This document shows, piece after piece, positions 1 through 8,732 of a stretch of DNA of 64,000 nt (the stretch's first letter is position 1; each line of letters begins with the position of its first letter). Source of the stretch: an uncultured Rhizobium sp. (GTDB taxonomy: Bacteria > Pseudomonadota > Alphaproteobacteria > Rhizobiales > Rhizobiaceae); assembly GCA_945952045.1 (NCBI GenBank), contig CAMFHE010000014.1, positions 1-64,000 on the forward strand, in the 5' to 3' direction. The position numbers and the translations under genes are program-made. The notes beneath the pieces were generated by a model. The model saw only the letters and a program-made list of their open reading frames with translations. It was not told where the DNA came from and did not search any database.

Positions 1-93
1 ATGGCCATCGTCGGCATCGCCATCATCTTCGACCGCGTCAGCCAGGCCTATGGCCGGCGGTTGCAGAAGCATCGCGAGATCGTCCACGGCTAA
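1..93 (+). CDS. C-terminal end of a glycine betaine/choline-type ABC transporter permease (partial)
   Basis: Only the last 30 codons are present; the gene begins before the window, and the ATG at position 1 is probably internal. The visible peptide runs from a hydrophobic stretch (AIVGIAIIFDR) into SQAYGRR and a basic tail. This resembles the end of ProW/ChoW-type inner-membrane permeases, where the last helix is followed by DR-x-x-QAxGRR. Such permeases move quaternary amine osmolytes together with an ATPase and a periplasmic binding protein, neither of which is in view. A strong terminator follows directly, so this is the last gene of its operon. The family call rests on a short tail and is moderate. 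Confidence 0.55.
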   Translation: MAIVGIAIIFDRVSQAYGRRLQKHREIVHG

Positions 94-118
94 GCGTGAC
101 GGTCTGACCTCTGGAAAA

Positions 119-151
119 GGCGGGCGCCGGTGGTTCGGCGCCCGCCTTTTT
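119..151 (+). terminator. Rho-independent terminator
   Basis: A perfect 10-bp GC-rich stem (119-128 with 137-146), an 8-base loop and a run of five T. It ends the permease operon and lies just before the end of the opposing EamA gene. Confidence 0.85.
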
Positions 152-155
152 CATT

Positions 156-1058
156 TCAGGGTTTTGACAGAAGGCCGGTCGAAAGCGCGACCCCGGCGCC
201 GGTGACGATAGCCGCGACGATCGAGGCGATCCCGATGGGTTCGCCGAGCAGATAGCCGCTGCCGAGCGTTGCCAGCACCGGCGTCAGCGCGGTGAAGGCT
301 GCGGCCTGCGAGCCGCCAAGTGCCCGGATCGCCGTGCCATAGGCAAGTGTTGCGACCAGCCCGGAAAGAATGCCCTGGCTCATGACCTGCGGCAGCAATT
401 CGTTGAGGCTAGCCTGGCTCACATGCTGGCCGAAAATGGCGACCAGCGGCAGGTTGAGCAGGAGGGACCAGGCGGCGATGATCGCGGCGCCTTGCAAGGC
501 GGTCAGTCCCGAACGCCGGAAGGCGTGGGTGAAGCCGGCCCAGAGCAGGGCGCCGAGCGGCAGAAGCACCAGGCCGCCGAGCGTCATGCCGCTACCGGTC
601 ACGCTGCCGGCGAGCAGGATGGCGACGCCGGCGACGATGCCGCCAAGGCCGAGCAACCGCATCCGGTCCGGTCGCTCGCCGAACAGGATCATGCCGATCA
701 AGGCCGTCGCGAGCGGCATGGCGCCGCCGAGAAGGATCGCGGCCGGGCCAGCCGGCGTCACCTGCAGCGCCGTTGCCGCCACATGCAGGAAGACAATGCC
801 CGAACCCGCCACCATCGGCAGCAGAATGCGCAACGGTATGCCGCGCGGCATCAGTCCGGTGCGCCACCAGATGGGCGCGAGCACCAGCGCAGGGATGCCG
901 AACCGGATCAGCCCGATATCGACGGATGTCAGCGCGGTCGCGGCCGACTGGCGCGTCGCCAGCATCCAGGCCGCCCAGATCAGTACGGTCACAACACCGC
1001 CGGCATAGCCCACAGCCTGGGTCGGGGTATCGGAGCGCATTTCCGTCACGAGAGCCAT
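156..1058 (-). CDS. EamA/DMT-superfamily inner-membrane exporter
   Basis: A 300-residue, very hydrophobic protein with about ten membrane segments arranged as two repeated EamA halves, the usual size for drug/metabolite transporters. Glycine-rich helices such as GGVVTVLIWAAWMLATR at the N terminus and LGGSQAAAFTALTPVLATLGSGYLLGE near residues 245-272 are typical; the latter matches the conserved second-repeat segment before a GEP motif. The start has an AAAGGA ribosome site. It is divergent from an Lrp-type regulator across 139 bases, an arrangement often seen for amino-acid exporters controlled by their neighbour. The substrate cannot be read from the sequence; an amino acid is an inference from the neighbour. 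Confidence 0.85.
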   Translation of the reverse strand: MALVTEMRSDTPTQAVGYAGGVVTVLIWAAWMLATRQSAATALTSVDIGLIRFGIPALVLAPIWWRTGLMPRGIPLRILLPMVAGSGIVFLHVAATALQVTPAGPAAILLGGAMPLATALIGMILFGERPDRMRLLGLGGIVAGVAILLAGSVTGSGMTLGGLVLLPLGALLWAGFTHAFRRSGLTALQGAAIIAAWSLLLNLPLVAIFGQHVSQASLNELLPQVMSQGILSGLVATLAYGTAIRALGGSQAAAFTALTPVLATLGSGYLLGEPIGIASIVAAIVTGAGVALSTGLLSKP

Positions 1059-1197
1059 GATCCGGTCCTTTCGATTGAAAGCGGTTTTAATGGCCGGACT
1101 CTAGCGCGGTGAGGCAGGGCATGTCCTTGCGTTCTATGGCTTGAAATTCATCGGTGACGCAATATCCTGCCAATTTGGATGTAAAAGGTTCCCGATC
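1059..1197. promoter_or_regulatory. Divergent promoter region between the EamA exporter and the Lrp regulator
   Basis: This 139-base gap must hold promoters for both divergent genes and most likely the Lrp-type operator. No clear palindrome or sigma-70 box pair could be fixed by eye. Confidence 0.4.
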
Positions 1198-1671
1198 ATG
1201 CCAAGTCTCGACAAATTCGATATCGCGATCCTGAAGCTGCTTCAGCAGGATGCGCGCGCCACCAATGTCGAAATCGCCGAAAAGGTAAACCTGTCGCCAT
1301 CGCCCTGCCTGCGACGAATCCGCAACCTGGAAAAATCCGGCATCCTGCGCGGCTATCGCGCGGATATCGACCGGAAGGAGGTCGGGCTTGGTCTCACGGT
1401 CTTCGTCGAAATCAAGGTGGGGCAGCATTCGCGTGAGAACGCGCAGGCACAGCAGGACGCCTTGCTCGCCATACCCGAGGTGGTGTCCTGCTTCCTGATT
1501 TCAGGCAATGCGGATTTTCTGGCGGAGGTCGTGGTCGAGGATCTCTCGGCTTACGAGCGGCTGCTTACCGAAACGCTGCTGGCCATGCCCGGCGTGACTG
1601 ACATCCGCTCGAACTTCGCCATCCGCTCGATCAAGACGGGTGGCCCGCTGAAATTGCCCGAGCCGCGTTGA
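1198..1671 (+). CDS. Lrp/AsnC-family transcriptional regulator
   Basis: 157 residues, the normal size of the family. The N terminus has the Lrp helix-turn-helix: LDKFDIAILKLLQQDARATN, then NVEIAEKVNLSPSPCLRRI with the family hallmark SPxPCLRRI, then a C-terminal RAM/AsnC ligand-binding domain (about residues 65-150) ending in a VTDIRSNFAIRSIK-type strand. The ATG at 1198 is chosen because it gives the standard MPSLDKFD start; an upstream TTG would add 19 atypical residues. Such proteins bind amino acids and form octamers or dimers on DNA. It probably controls the divergent exporter and itself. Confidence 0.92.
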   Translation: MPSLDKFDIAILKLLQQDARATNVEIAEKVNLSPSPCLRRIRNLEKSGILRGYRADIDRKEVGLGLTVFVEIKVGQHSRENAQAQQDALLAIPEVVSCFLISGNADFLAEVVVEDLSAYERLLTETLLAMPGVTDIRSNFAIRSIKTGGPLKLPEPR

Positions 1672-1690
1672 ACGCGGCAAAGACAGAGGA

Positions 1691-2959
1691 TCAGGCGCGC
1701 GCCTTTTCCCTGCGGTCCAGCACATAGGAAACGGCAAAGACGGCCGCGCCCGCGATCGACAGGAACACGCCGACGAAGCCGGTCGCGGCAAAACCATAGC
1801 CCCAGGCGATGACGAGGCCGCCGAGCCAGGCGCCGAGCGCATTGGCGATGTTGAAAGCGGAATGATTGGAGGCGGCCGCCAGCGTTTGCGCATCGGCGGC
1901 GACATCCATGAGACGGGTCTGGATCGCCGGACCGGCGGCGAAGCCGCAGCCGATGAGGAAGGTGCAGAAGCAGAGCAGGGTGGGGCTCGTGGCCGTCAGC
2001 GAGAACAGGGCCAGCACGACGATGTTGTAAAGGATCGAGCCGCCGATCGTGTTCATGATCGAGCGGTCGGCCAGCCAGCCGCCGACGACGTTGCCGGTGA
2101 TCATGCCGACGCCGAACAGCGCCATCAGGAGCGAAACCATCGTTTCCGGCATCATCGCAACCTTGGTCGCCGTCGAGGCGATATAGGTGAAGACCGCGAA
2201 CATGCCGCCATAGCCGACGGCGGCAATGCCTAGCGTCAGCCAGACCTGGCTGCGCTTGAAGGCGCCGAGTTCACGCATGAAACTCGCGCCCTCCGCCACC
2301 TTGTCCCTGGGCAGGTAGAGGAAGATCAGGGCAACGGTCAGCAGGCCGATGGCGCCGACGGCGAGAAAAGCGATGCGCCAGCTCAAAGCCTGCCCGAAGA
2401 AGGTGGCGACCGGCGTTCCCACCAGCGTCGCGACGGTCAGGCCGAGCATAACGCGGCCGACGGCGCTCGCCCGCTTGTGCGGCGGCACCATGGAGGCGGC
2501 GACAAGCGCCGCGACGCCGAAATAGGCGCCATGCGGCAGGCCGGTGACGAAGCGCAGCAGTGTGAAACTCTCGAAGCTCGGCGCCAGCGCGCTAAAGATA
2601 TTGCCGACCGCGAAGATGCCTATCAGCAGCAGGAGAAGATCGCGCCGCGCCATGCGCGCCGCTGCAACCGCAATCACCGGCGCGCCGATGACGACGCCAA
2701 GCGCATAGGCGCTGATGACGTAGCCGGCCTGCGACGGGGTGACGCCAAATTCCGTGGCCATATTGGGCAGCAGGCCCATGATGGCGAACTCGCCGGTTCC
2801 GATCCCGAAGCCGCCGACGGCCAACGCCAGTTCGATCAGGATACCCGCCAGCCGCGACACCGGGGCCGACGCCGCCACGGGCGCCTGAACATTATCCTGA
2901 TTCTGGAAATCGCTGGATTGGCCCGGTGTGTCCAGGTCGATGGCGGCAGGTTGGGTCAT
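1691..2959 (-). CDS. MFS transporter of the DHA1/AraJ-like efflux type
   Basis: 422 residues with twelve predicted membrane helices. The first helix carries GFGIGTGEFAIMGLLPNMA, the signature of the AraJ/YdhP-like DHA1 exporters, followed by a loop with a RRDLLLLLIG segment and GLPHGAYFG in helix 4-5. The ATG at 2959 has an AAGAGGA ribosome site; an in-frame upstream start at 3055 would add 32 residues of non-membrane sequence and is rejected. A 35-residue soluble N-terminal extension rich in Q and A precedes the first helix. The protein is likely a proton-driven exporter of sugars or drugs in the inner membrane; the substrate is unknown. It converges with the Lrp regulator. Confidence 0.9.
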   Translation of the reverse strand: MTQPAAIDLDTPGQSSDFQNQDNVQAPVAASAPVSRLAGILIELALAVGGFGIGTGEFAIMGLLPNMATEFGVTPSQAGYVISAYALGVVIGAPVIAVAAARMARRDLLLLLIGIFAVGNIFSALAPSFESFTLLRFVTGLPHGAYFGVAALVAASMVPPHKRASAVGRVMLGLTVATLVGTPVATFFGQALSWRIAFLAVGAIGLLTVALIFLYLPRDKVAEGASFMRELGAFKRSQVWLTLGIAAVGYGGMFAVFTYIASTATKVAMMPETMVSLLMALFGVGMITGNVVGGWLADRSIMNTIGGSILYNIVVLALFSLTATSPTLLCFCTFLIGCGFAAGPAIQTRLMDVAADAQTLAAASNHSAFNIANALGAWLGGLVIAWGYGFAATGFVGVFLSIAGAAVFAVSYVLDRREKARA

Positions 2960-3223
2960 GATGTCCTCTTGAGGCGCGAAAGCGTATCGGCTGCCGCAGT
3001 GGCAGGGATTCCGGCTTTCGAGCCGCACGATGGGGAAGTAAGGCTGACGAAGCAATTACGCTCTTTATCTGCCGAAGCGCGCCGCGCGTCGAGAGAGAAT
3101 TTTTGCGCTGCGGCAATTTTTTGCGCGCTGTGGGCTCCCTGCATCATCAGCCCCTTTAACTTGCGCCGTGCGCAACTATCTGTGTTCCCGGATTGCAAAC
3201 CAGAGACGGGGATCGGTTGGCAG

Positions 3224-4180
3224 ATGAAACTCAAGGCCTTTCTCAATCGGGACGGCGGCACGTTCCGGACGACGGATCTGGAGGAATACGAACGGCTGGC
3301 GGAGCGCATCTTCCGCGATGCCGGTCATGATTTCGAATGCGTCGTCGTCTCAGGCAAGGATATCGTCGAGACGATGCAGCGCGAGGCGGCAAGCGGCGAT
3401 CTCGATGGCCTGATCGCCGGCGGCGGCGACGGCACGATTTCGACCGCCGCCTCGATCTGCTGGAAGAACGGCATTGCGCTCGGGGTCATCCCTGCCGGCA
3501 CGATGAACCTCTTCGCTCGTTCTCTGAAACTGCCGCTCGATATCCGCGCCGTGCTGGAGACGCTGGCCAATGGCCATGTCGAGGCCGTCGACATAGGCAG
3601 CGCCAACGGCAAGTCCTTCGTGCACCAGTTTTCCGCCGGCTTGCATGCCCGCATGGTGCGCTATCGCAACGCCATGTCGTTTGCCTCGCGGCTCGGCAAG
3701 ATGCGCGCCAGCACGCGCGCCGCTATCGGCGTCGTTTTCAATCCGCCGGTCTTCGATGTCGAGTTCAAGGTGGACGGACATGTGGAGCATCGCACGGTTT
3801 CGGCCATCTCGGTGTCGAACAATGAATTCGGCTCCGATCCCCTGATGTTTGCAGACAATCTCAAGGGGGGGCGGCTCGGCTTCTATCTGGCGCAGGAAAT
3901 GCGCCCCGCTGGCGTGGCGCGACTGGCCTTCGATATCCTGCGCGGCCGGCTCAAGGACAATATCGACGTCACCGCCATGGCATCGACATCCATCGACCTG
4001 CATTTCCCGAAGGAGGGAGGGCGCAGCAACTGCGTCATCGATGGCGAATTGCTGCCCATGCCGCGCGACGTCGCCTTGCGCCTGCATCCGGGCGAGTTGA
4101 AGGTAATCGTCGGCGATCCGCCGGCCGCCACGACGCTGATCGAGCGCGTCGCGGCCGTGCTGCCGGCAAGACCAGCCTGA
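3224..4180 (+). CDS. Diacylglycerol kinase-family lipid kinase
   Basis: 318 residues. The catalytic DAGK/NAD-kinase fold is marked by LIAGGGDGTISTAA (about residues 65-78) and GVIPAGTMNLFARSL (about 88-102), the nucleotide-binding GGDGT and the PxGTxN motifs of the YegS/DgkB group. The C-terminal half is the beta-sandwich expected of the family and ends with a CVIDGELLPM segment. The enzyme should phosphorylate a lipid alcohol (diacylglycerol, ceramide or similar) at the inner membrane. The ATG at 3224 is chosen because the open frame further upstream codes for non-family sequence that is antisense to the MFS gene. It ends exactly where the opposing glutamine-synthetase gene ends. Confidence 0.88.
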   Translation: MKLKAFLNRDGGTFRTTDLEEYERLAERIFRDAGHDFECVVVSGKDIVETMQREAASGDLDGLIAGGGDGTISTAASICWKNGIALGVIPAGTMNLFARSLKLPLDIRAVLETLANGHVEAVDIGSANGKSFVHQFSAGLHARMVRYRNAMSFASRLGKMRASTRAAIGVVFNPPVFDVEFKVDGHVEHRTVSAISVSNNEFGSDPLMFADNLKGGRLGFYLAQEMRPAGVARLAFDILRGRLKDNIDVTAMASTSIDLHFPKEGGRSNCVIDGELLPMPRDVALRLHPGELKVIVGDPPAATTLIERVAAVLPARPA

Positions 4181-5536
4181 TCAGATGCGCGGCAAATAGG
4201 TCTGGTAGTCGAAGTCGGAGATCGTCTTGAGATAGACGATCGCTTCCTTGCGCTTGGTGTCGCCATAGAGCTTGCGATAGGCCTCGCCGAAGGTGTCGGC
4301 GATGAAGGGCGATGCGGAAAACTCCTCGACTGCGGTCAGGAAGTCATGCGTCAGCCGCTTGGCGTTGGTTTCGACGCCGGGCTCGGTCACCGGGCCGGGA
4401 TCGAGATCGCTGTCGAGGCCGAGCAGCATGCCGCCGAGGATGGCGGCCAGCAACAGATGCGGATTGGCGTCGGCGCCGGCGACGCGATGTTCGACGCGGG
4501 CAGCCGGACCATCCTTGTCTGGAATGCGGATCGCCGTGCCGCGATTGCCGAAACCCCAGGTGAGATCGACCGGCGCGAAGGAGCCGGGCTGGAAGCGGCG
4601 ATAGGAATTGGCGAACGGCGCGAAGATCAGCTGCGCATCGCGCATGGTGTTCAGCATCCCGGCGCAGACGGATTTCAGCCGCTTGGGATCGCCGCCCTTG
4701 GCGTCGAGGACGTTCTTGCCGTTCTTGTCGATGACGCTGGCATGCACATGCAGGCCGGAACCGGCATGGTTGGCATAGGGCTTGGCCATGCAGGTGGATT
4801 TCAGGCCATGATGGCGCGCGGCCTGTTCGGCAAGCCGCTTGAGATAGATGCAATCGTCGGCGGCGGCCAGAGCGTCCGGGCGGTGCAGCAGGTTGATCTC
4901 GAACTGGCCAGGGCCGAATTCCGCCGTGGTCGCATCGGCCGGCAGGTCTTGCGCCTTGGCCCAGCTGCGCAACGTCTGAAGGTAGCCGTCGAGTGCATCG
5001 ACGGCCGACATGTCGTAAAGCTGATAGCCGTTCGGCTCGCCGCGATAAGTCAGGCGCTGCGGCGGGCGCGGGCGGCCGGTTTCGCGCCAGTCGTCCTCGA
5101 CGAGGTAGAATTCCAGCTCGGTGGCGACGACCGGCGTCAGGCCACGCTCGTCGTATTTCTTCAGCACCGAGGCGAGGATGGCGCGCGGATCCATGAAGCT
5201 CGGCGTGCCGTCGAGTTCGTGCATGGTCGCCAGCACCTGGGTCGAGCCTGATGGCGCCCAGGGCATCGGCGCATGCGAACGCCGGTCGGGAATGCAGATG
5301 CCGTCGGGATCGCCGATCGACAGCGACAGGCCGGTGATGTCGTCATTGTCGTCGCCCCAGATATCCAGCGACTGGGTGGAGGAGGGCAGGCGCACAGTGC
5401 CGTCCCAGACCTTCTTTTCCGCTTCCAGCGGGATTTGCTTGCCGCGCAGATCGCCGTTCATGCCGACGAGAAGGATCTCGATGCGCGGGGGAGCGCCGAC
5501 AGCGGATGTGCCGGTGGTGGAGGAAGCGTCTGCCAT
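4181..5536 (-). CDS. Glutamine synthetase-family protein, probably gamma-glutamylputrescine synthetase (PuuA-like)
   Basis: 451 residues. It has the glutamine-synthetase beta-grasp N domain followed by the catalytic barrel: VATELEFYLVEDD (metal-binding glutamates), FGPGQFEINLLHR, HAGSGLHVHASV and the arginine region around FQPGSFAPVDLTWGFGNR and RVEHRVAGADANPHLLLAAI. PuuA-type enzymes join glutamate to putrescine in polyamine breakdown. The start at 5536 (MADASS) matches family length; in-frame starts at 5566 and 5629 would add 10 or 31 residues and none has a strong ribosome site. It is divergent from a class III aminotransferase that commonly acts on polyamines, which supports this role. 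Other substrates within the GS family remain possible. Confidence 0.82.
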   Translation of the reverse strand: MADASSTTGTSAVGAPPRIEILLVGMNGDLRGKQIPLEAEKKVWDGTVRLPSSTQSLDIWGDDNDDITGLSLSIGDPDGICIPDRRSHAPMPWAPSGSTQVLATMHELDGTPSFMDPRAILASVLKKYDERGLTPVVATELEFYLVEDDWRETGRPRPPQRLTYRGEPNGYQLYDMSAVDALDGYLQTLRSWAKAQDLPADATTAEFGPGQFEINLLHRPDALAAADDCIYLKRLAEQAARHHGLKSTCMAKPYANHAGSGLHVHASVIDKNGKNVLDAKGGDPKRLKSVCAGMLNTMRDAQLIFAPFANSYRRFQPGSFAPVDLTWGFGNRGTAIRIPDKDGPAARVEHRVAGADANPHLLLAAILGGMLLGLDSDLDPGPVTEPGVETNAKRLTHDFLTAVEEFSASPFIADTFGEAYRKLYGDTKRKEAIVYLKTISDFDYQTYLPRI

Positions 5537-5734
5537 GATGATGCTCGCAAAGGAATAGACTTGCATTCTGTTATACGAGTGAAAAACAATTCTGCGCAAT
5601 CCCTTGCAAAACCGATTTTGTCGCGTCATGTTCGGCGCGCGATCAATCTGCCTTCAATCAGCAAGTCAGCGCAGGGGCGGCACATGCGCCGCCTGTCGCC
5701 GTTCGCACGGCCTGACTGTGGCGAGGATTATGTC
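5537..5734. promoter_or_regulatory. Divergent promoter region of the polyamine-type gene pair
   Basis: 198 bases between the two divergent starts. It is AT-richer near the glutamine-synthetase side (around 5556-5600) and carries the GAGGA ribosome site of the aminotransferase at 5723-5727. No regulator gene is next to it and no operator could be defined. Confidence 0.35.
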
Positions 5735-7102
5735 ATGAATGAACATGTTGCCCATTCCAATCTCGGCGCGATCGATGCAGCCCATCACCTGCATCCCTTC
5801 ACCGATATGAAGAAGCTGAATGCCGCCGGTACGCGGATCATCCAGCGAGCCGAAGGGGTGCATGTCTTCGACAATCACGGCAAGCGCTATCTCGATGCCT
5901 TTGCCGGCCTGTGGTGCGTCAACATCGGTTACGGCCGCAAGGAAATCGCCGACGCCGTTCATCGCCAGATGAACGAGCTGCCCTATTACAACACCTTCTT
6001 CGGCACCACGACCGAGCCGACCATTCTGCTTTCGGAAAAGATCACCGCGCATGCCGGCCCGCATCTGAACCATGTCTTCTTCACCGGCTCCGGCTCGGAG
6101 GCCAACGACACCTGGTTCCGCATGGCCCGCGTTTACTGGAAAGCGCTCGGCCATCCGACCAAGACGGTGGTGATTTCCCGCCGCAACGGCTATCACGGCT
6201 CGACCGTTGCCGGCGCCAGCCTCGGCGGCATGAAGTGGATGCACGAACAGGGCAACCTGCCGATCCCCGGCATCGTCCATATCGGCCAGCCCTACTGGTA
6301 TGTCGAAGGCGGCGACCTGTCGCCGGAAGAGTTCGGCCGCAAGGTAGCGCGCGAGCTTGAAGAGAAGATCGACGAACTCGGCGAGGAAAATGTCGCCGCC
6401 TTCGTTGCCGAGCCGATCCAGGGCGCCGGCGGCGTCATCGTGCCGCCGGAAACCTACTGGCCGGAGATCGCCCGCATCTGCAAGGAGCGCAACATCCTGT
6501 TGGTGGCCGACGAGGTCATCTGCGGTTTCGGCCGTCTCGGCTCGTGGTTTGGCCATCAGCATTACGGTATCGAACCGGATCTTTGCCCGGTCGCCAAGGG
6601 CCTGTCGTCAGGCTATTTGCCGATCGGCGGCGTACTGGTCAGCGACCGCGTCGCCGATGTGATGATCAATCAGGTCGGCGATTTCGCCCATGGCTTCACC
6701 TATTCCGGCCATCCGGTCTGCGCCGCCGCCGCGCTGGAAAACCTGCGGATCATCGAAGAAGAAAAGCTGGTCGAGCGCGTGCGTGATGATATCGGCCCGT
6801 ATTTCGCAAAAGCCTGGGGCAGCCTCGCCGATCACGACATGGTGGGTGAAGCCGTTTCCGTTGGCCTCATGGCCGGCCTGCAGCTCGCCAAGGACAAGAA
6901 GACGCGTCAGCGCTACGCCAAGCCAGACGATATCGGCACGATGGTGCGCAATGTCTGCGTCGAAAATGGCGTCATCCTGCGCGCCACCGGCGACCGCATG
7001 CTCGCCTCGCCGCCGCTGACCATCACCGAAGAGGACGTCGATCTTATGGTCTCGACGCTCCGCAAGGGGCTGGACAAGGTCTGGGCCGAAGCCAAGGACT
7101 GA
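5735..7102 (+). CDS. Class III PLP aminotransferase (putrescine/omega-amino-acid:pyruvate type)
   Basis: 455 residues, the normal family length. Visible landmarks: the N-terminal HLHPFTDM motif typical of SpuC-like omega transaminases, FTGSGSEANDTWFRMAR (cofactor phosphate binding), RRNGYHGST, VAAFVAEPIQGAGGVIVPP, the aspartate in LLVADEVICGFGRLG, and the lysine in CPVAKGLSSGYLPIGG that forms the Schiff base with PLP. The ATG at 5735 follows a GAGGA ribosome site by seven bases. The enzyme should move the amino group of putrescine or a similar amine to pyruvate. The divergent PuuA-like gene supports polyamine or amine catabolism. A strong terminator follows. Confidence 0.9.
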   Translation: MNEHVAHSNLGAIDAAHHLHPFTDMKKLNAAGTRIIQRAEGVHVFDNHGKRYLDAFAGLWCVNIGYGRKEIADAVHRQMNELPYYNTFFGTTTEPTILLSEKITAHAGPHLNHVFFTGSGSEANDTWFRMARVYWKALGHPTKTVVISRRNGYHGSTVAGASLGGMKWMHEQGNLPIPGIVHIGQPYWYVEGGDLSPEEFGRKVARELEEKIDELGEENVAAFVAEPIQGAGGVIVPPETYWPEIARICKERNILLVADEVICGFGRLGSWFGHQHYGIEPDLCPVAKGLSSGYLPIGGVLVSDRVADVMINQVGDFAHGFTYSGHPVCAAAALENLRIIEEEKLVERVRDDIGPYFAKAWGSLADHDMVGEAVSVGLMAGLQLAKDKKTRQRYAKPDDIGTMVRNVCVENGVILRATGDRMLASPPLTITEEDVDLMVSTLRKGLDKVWAEAKD

Positions 7103-7123
7103 TCGTTCAGAAAGCTCTCATGG

Positions 7124-7147
7124 AAAAGGCGCCGATAGGCGCCTTTT
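7124..7147. terminator. Bidirectional rho-independent terminator
   Basis: A perfect 10-bp inverted repeat AAAAGGCGCC / GGCGCCTTTT around a GATA loop. It can serve the aminotransferase on the + strand and AMP nucleosidase on the - strand, which converge here. Confidence 0.85.
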
Positions 7148-7171
7148 CTCGTTTGGGATGACGAGCGACGC

Positions 7172-8668
7172 TTACTGGAACGCCGTCTCGTAAAAGCTGC
7201 GCAATTTGCGCGAATGCAGCGCCTCGTTCGGCATCGCCGCCAGTTTCTGCACGGCGCGGATGCCGATCTGCAGGTGCTGGCTGACCTGCGTCTTATAGAA
7301 GGCGGTCGCCATGCCCGGCAGTTTCAACTCTCCATGCAGCGGCTTGTCGGAGACGCAGAGCAGCGTGCCGTAGGGCACGCGGAAGCGGAACCCGTTGGCG
7401 GCGATGGTGGCCGATTCCATGTCGAGCGCGATGGCGCGCGATTGCGACAGGCGCTTGACCGGGCCGCGCTGGTCGCGAAGCTCCCAGTTGCGGTTGTCAA
7501 TGGTGGCGACGGTGCCGGTTCGCATGATGCGCTTGAGCTCGAAGCCCTCATAGCCGGTGACTTCCGCAACAGCTGCTTCCAGCGCCACCTGCACTTCGGC
7601 AAGTGCTGGGATCGGCACCCAGACCGGCAGGTCGTCGTCGAGAACGTGATCCTCGCGGACATAGGCATGGGCAAGCACGTAGTCACCAAGTCGCTGGCTG
7701 TTGCGAAGCCCGGCGCAATGGCCGAGCATCAGCCAGGCATGCGGGCGCAGCACCGCGACATGGTCGGTGATCGTCTTGGCATTCGACGGGCCGACGCCGA
7801 TGTTGATCATCGTAATGCCGGCATGCCCCTTCTTCTTCAGGTGATAGGCCGGCATCTGTGGCAGGCGGCCGAGCGTCAGGTCGGTCTCCGGCCGATCGGC
7901 GCCGGCGGGCGTGACGATATTGCCAGGCTCGACGAAGGCGGTATAGCCGTCGCCGCCTTTGGCCATCAGTTCGCGCGCCCAGCTGCAGAACTCGTCGATA
8001 TAGAACTGGTAATTGGTGAAGAGCACGAAGTTCTGGAAATGCTGCGGGCTTGTCGCCGTGTAGTGGCTAAGGCGCGCCAGCGAATAATCGATGCGCTGCG
8101 CGGTGAACGGCGCGAGCGGCGCCGGCTCGCCGGGCGGCTGCTCATATTCGCCGTTGGTGATCTGGTCGTCGGTATTGTTGAGATCGGGCGTATCGAACAG
8201 GTCGCGCAAGGGAACGTCCGACAGCGACGAGCTGGTCTCCGCCTCGACATAGGCGCCTTCGCCGAAAGCGAAATGCAGCGGGATCGGCGTCGTCGATTCC
8301 GAGACGATGACCGGGACGTTGTGATTGCGCAGCAGGAGATCGAGTTGCTGCTTGAGATAATGCCGGAACAGCTTCGGATGGGTGACGGTCGTGGTGTAGA
8401 TGCCGGGCGCTGTCACATGGCCGTAGGACAGACGCGAATCCACATGACCGAAGCTCGATGTTTCCAGGCTCACCTGCGGGTAGCAGGCGCGGTAGCGGCC
8501 GGTGATCGGCGCGCCCTTGGCCAGCGCCGTGAAGGCATCGGTCAGGAAGGCGGTATTGCGCTCGTAAAGCGCGGTCAGCGCATCGACGGCCTCCACGGCA
8601 GTGTCGAAGCTTTGCGATTTGAACGCCTCGGGCGAAACGAAGGGTAGCGGAGAGATTCGTTTGTTCAT
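7172..8668 (-). CDS. amn: AMP nucleosidase
   Basis: 498 residues, close to the 484 of E. coli Amn. AMP nucleosidase hydrolyses AMP to adenine and ribose 5-phosphate and helps set adenylate levels. The N-terminal Amn-specific domain includes GRYRACYPQVSLE and the TAPGIYTTTVTHPKLF segment; the C-terminal phosphorylase-like domain has GITMINIGVGPSNAKTITDH, ALDMESATIAANGFRFRVPY (the catalytic nucleoside-phosphorylase EMES-like segment) and YGTLLCVSDKPLHGELKLP. The ATG at 8668 (MNKRISPLPF) is preferred; an upstream in-frame start at 8701 adds a hydrophobic stub without a ribosome site. It appears to be transcribed alone. Confidence 0.93.
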   Translation of the reverse strand: MNKRISPLPFVSPEAFKSQSFDTAVEAVDALTALYERNTAFLTDAFTALAKGAPITGRYRACYPQVSLETSSFGHVDSRLSYGHVTAPGIYTTTVTHPKLFRHYLKQQLDLLLRNHNVPVIVSESTTPIPLHFAFGEGAYVEAETSSSLSDVPLRDLFDTPDLNNTDDQITNGEYEQPPGEPAPLAPFTAQRIDYSLARLSHYTATSPQHFQNFVLFTNYQFYIDEFCSWARELMAKGGDGYTAFVEPGNIVTPAGADRPETDLTLGRLPQMPAYHLKKKGHAGITMINIGVGPSNAKTITDHVAVLRPHAWLMLGHCAGLRNSQRLGDYVLAHAYVREDHVLDDDLPVWVPIPALAEVQVALEAAVAEVTGYEGFELKRIMRTGTVATIDNRNWELRDQRGPVKRLSQSRAIALDMESATIAANGFRFRVPYGTLLCVSDKPLHGELKLPGMATAFYKTQVSQHLQIGIRAVQKLAAMPNEALHSRKLRSFYETAFQ

Positions 8669-8732
8669 GCGCCAGTATAGGAGCAGAACGGTGACAAGCA
8701 AAAGATGTCGCTCGAATATCCCGTTAAATTCG

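Noticed and set aside
423..1112. Long + strand open frame across the EamA gene
   Set aside because: It is an antisense shadow of the transporter, with a composition rich in R, G, Q and D and no family features, as expected from a high-GC gene read backwards.
2477..3223. N-terminal extension of the lipid kinase reading frame
   Set aside because: The extra 249 codons are antisense to the MFS transporter and low-complexity; the family start is at 3224.
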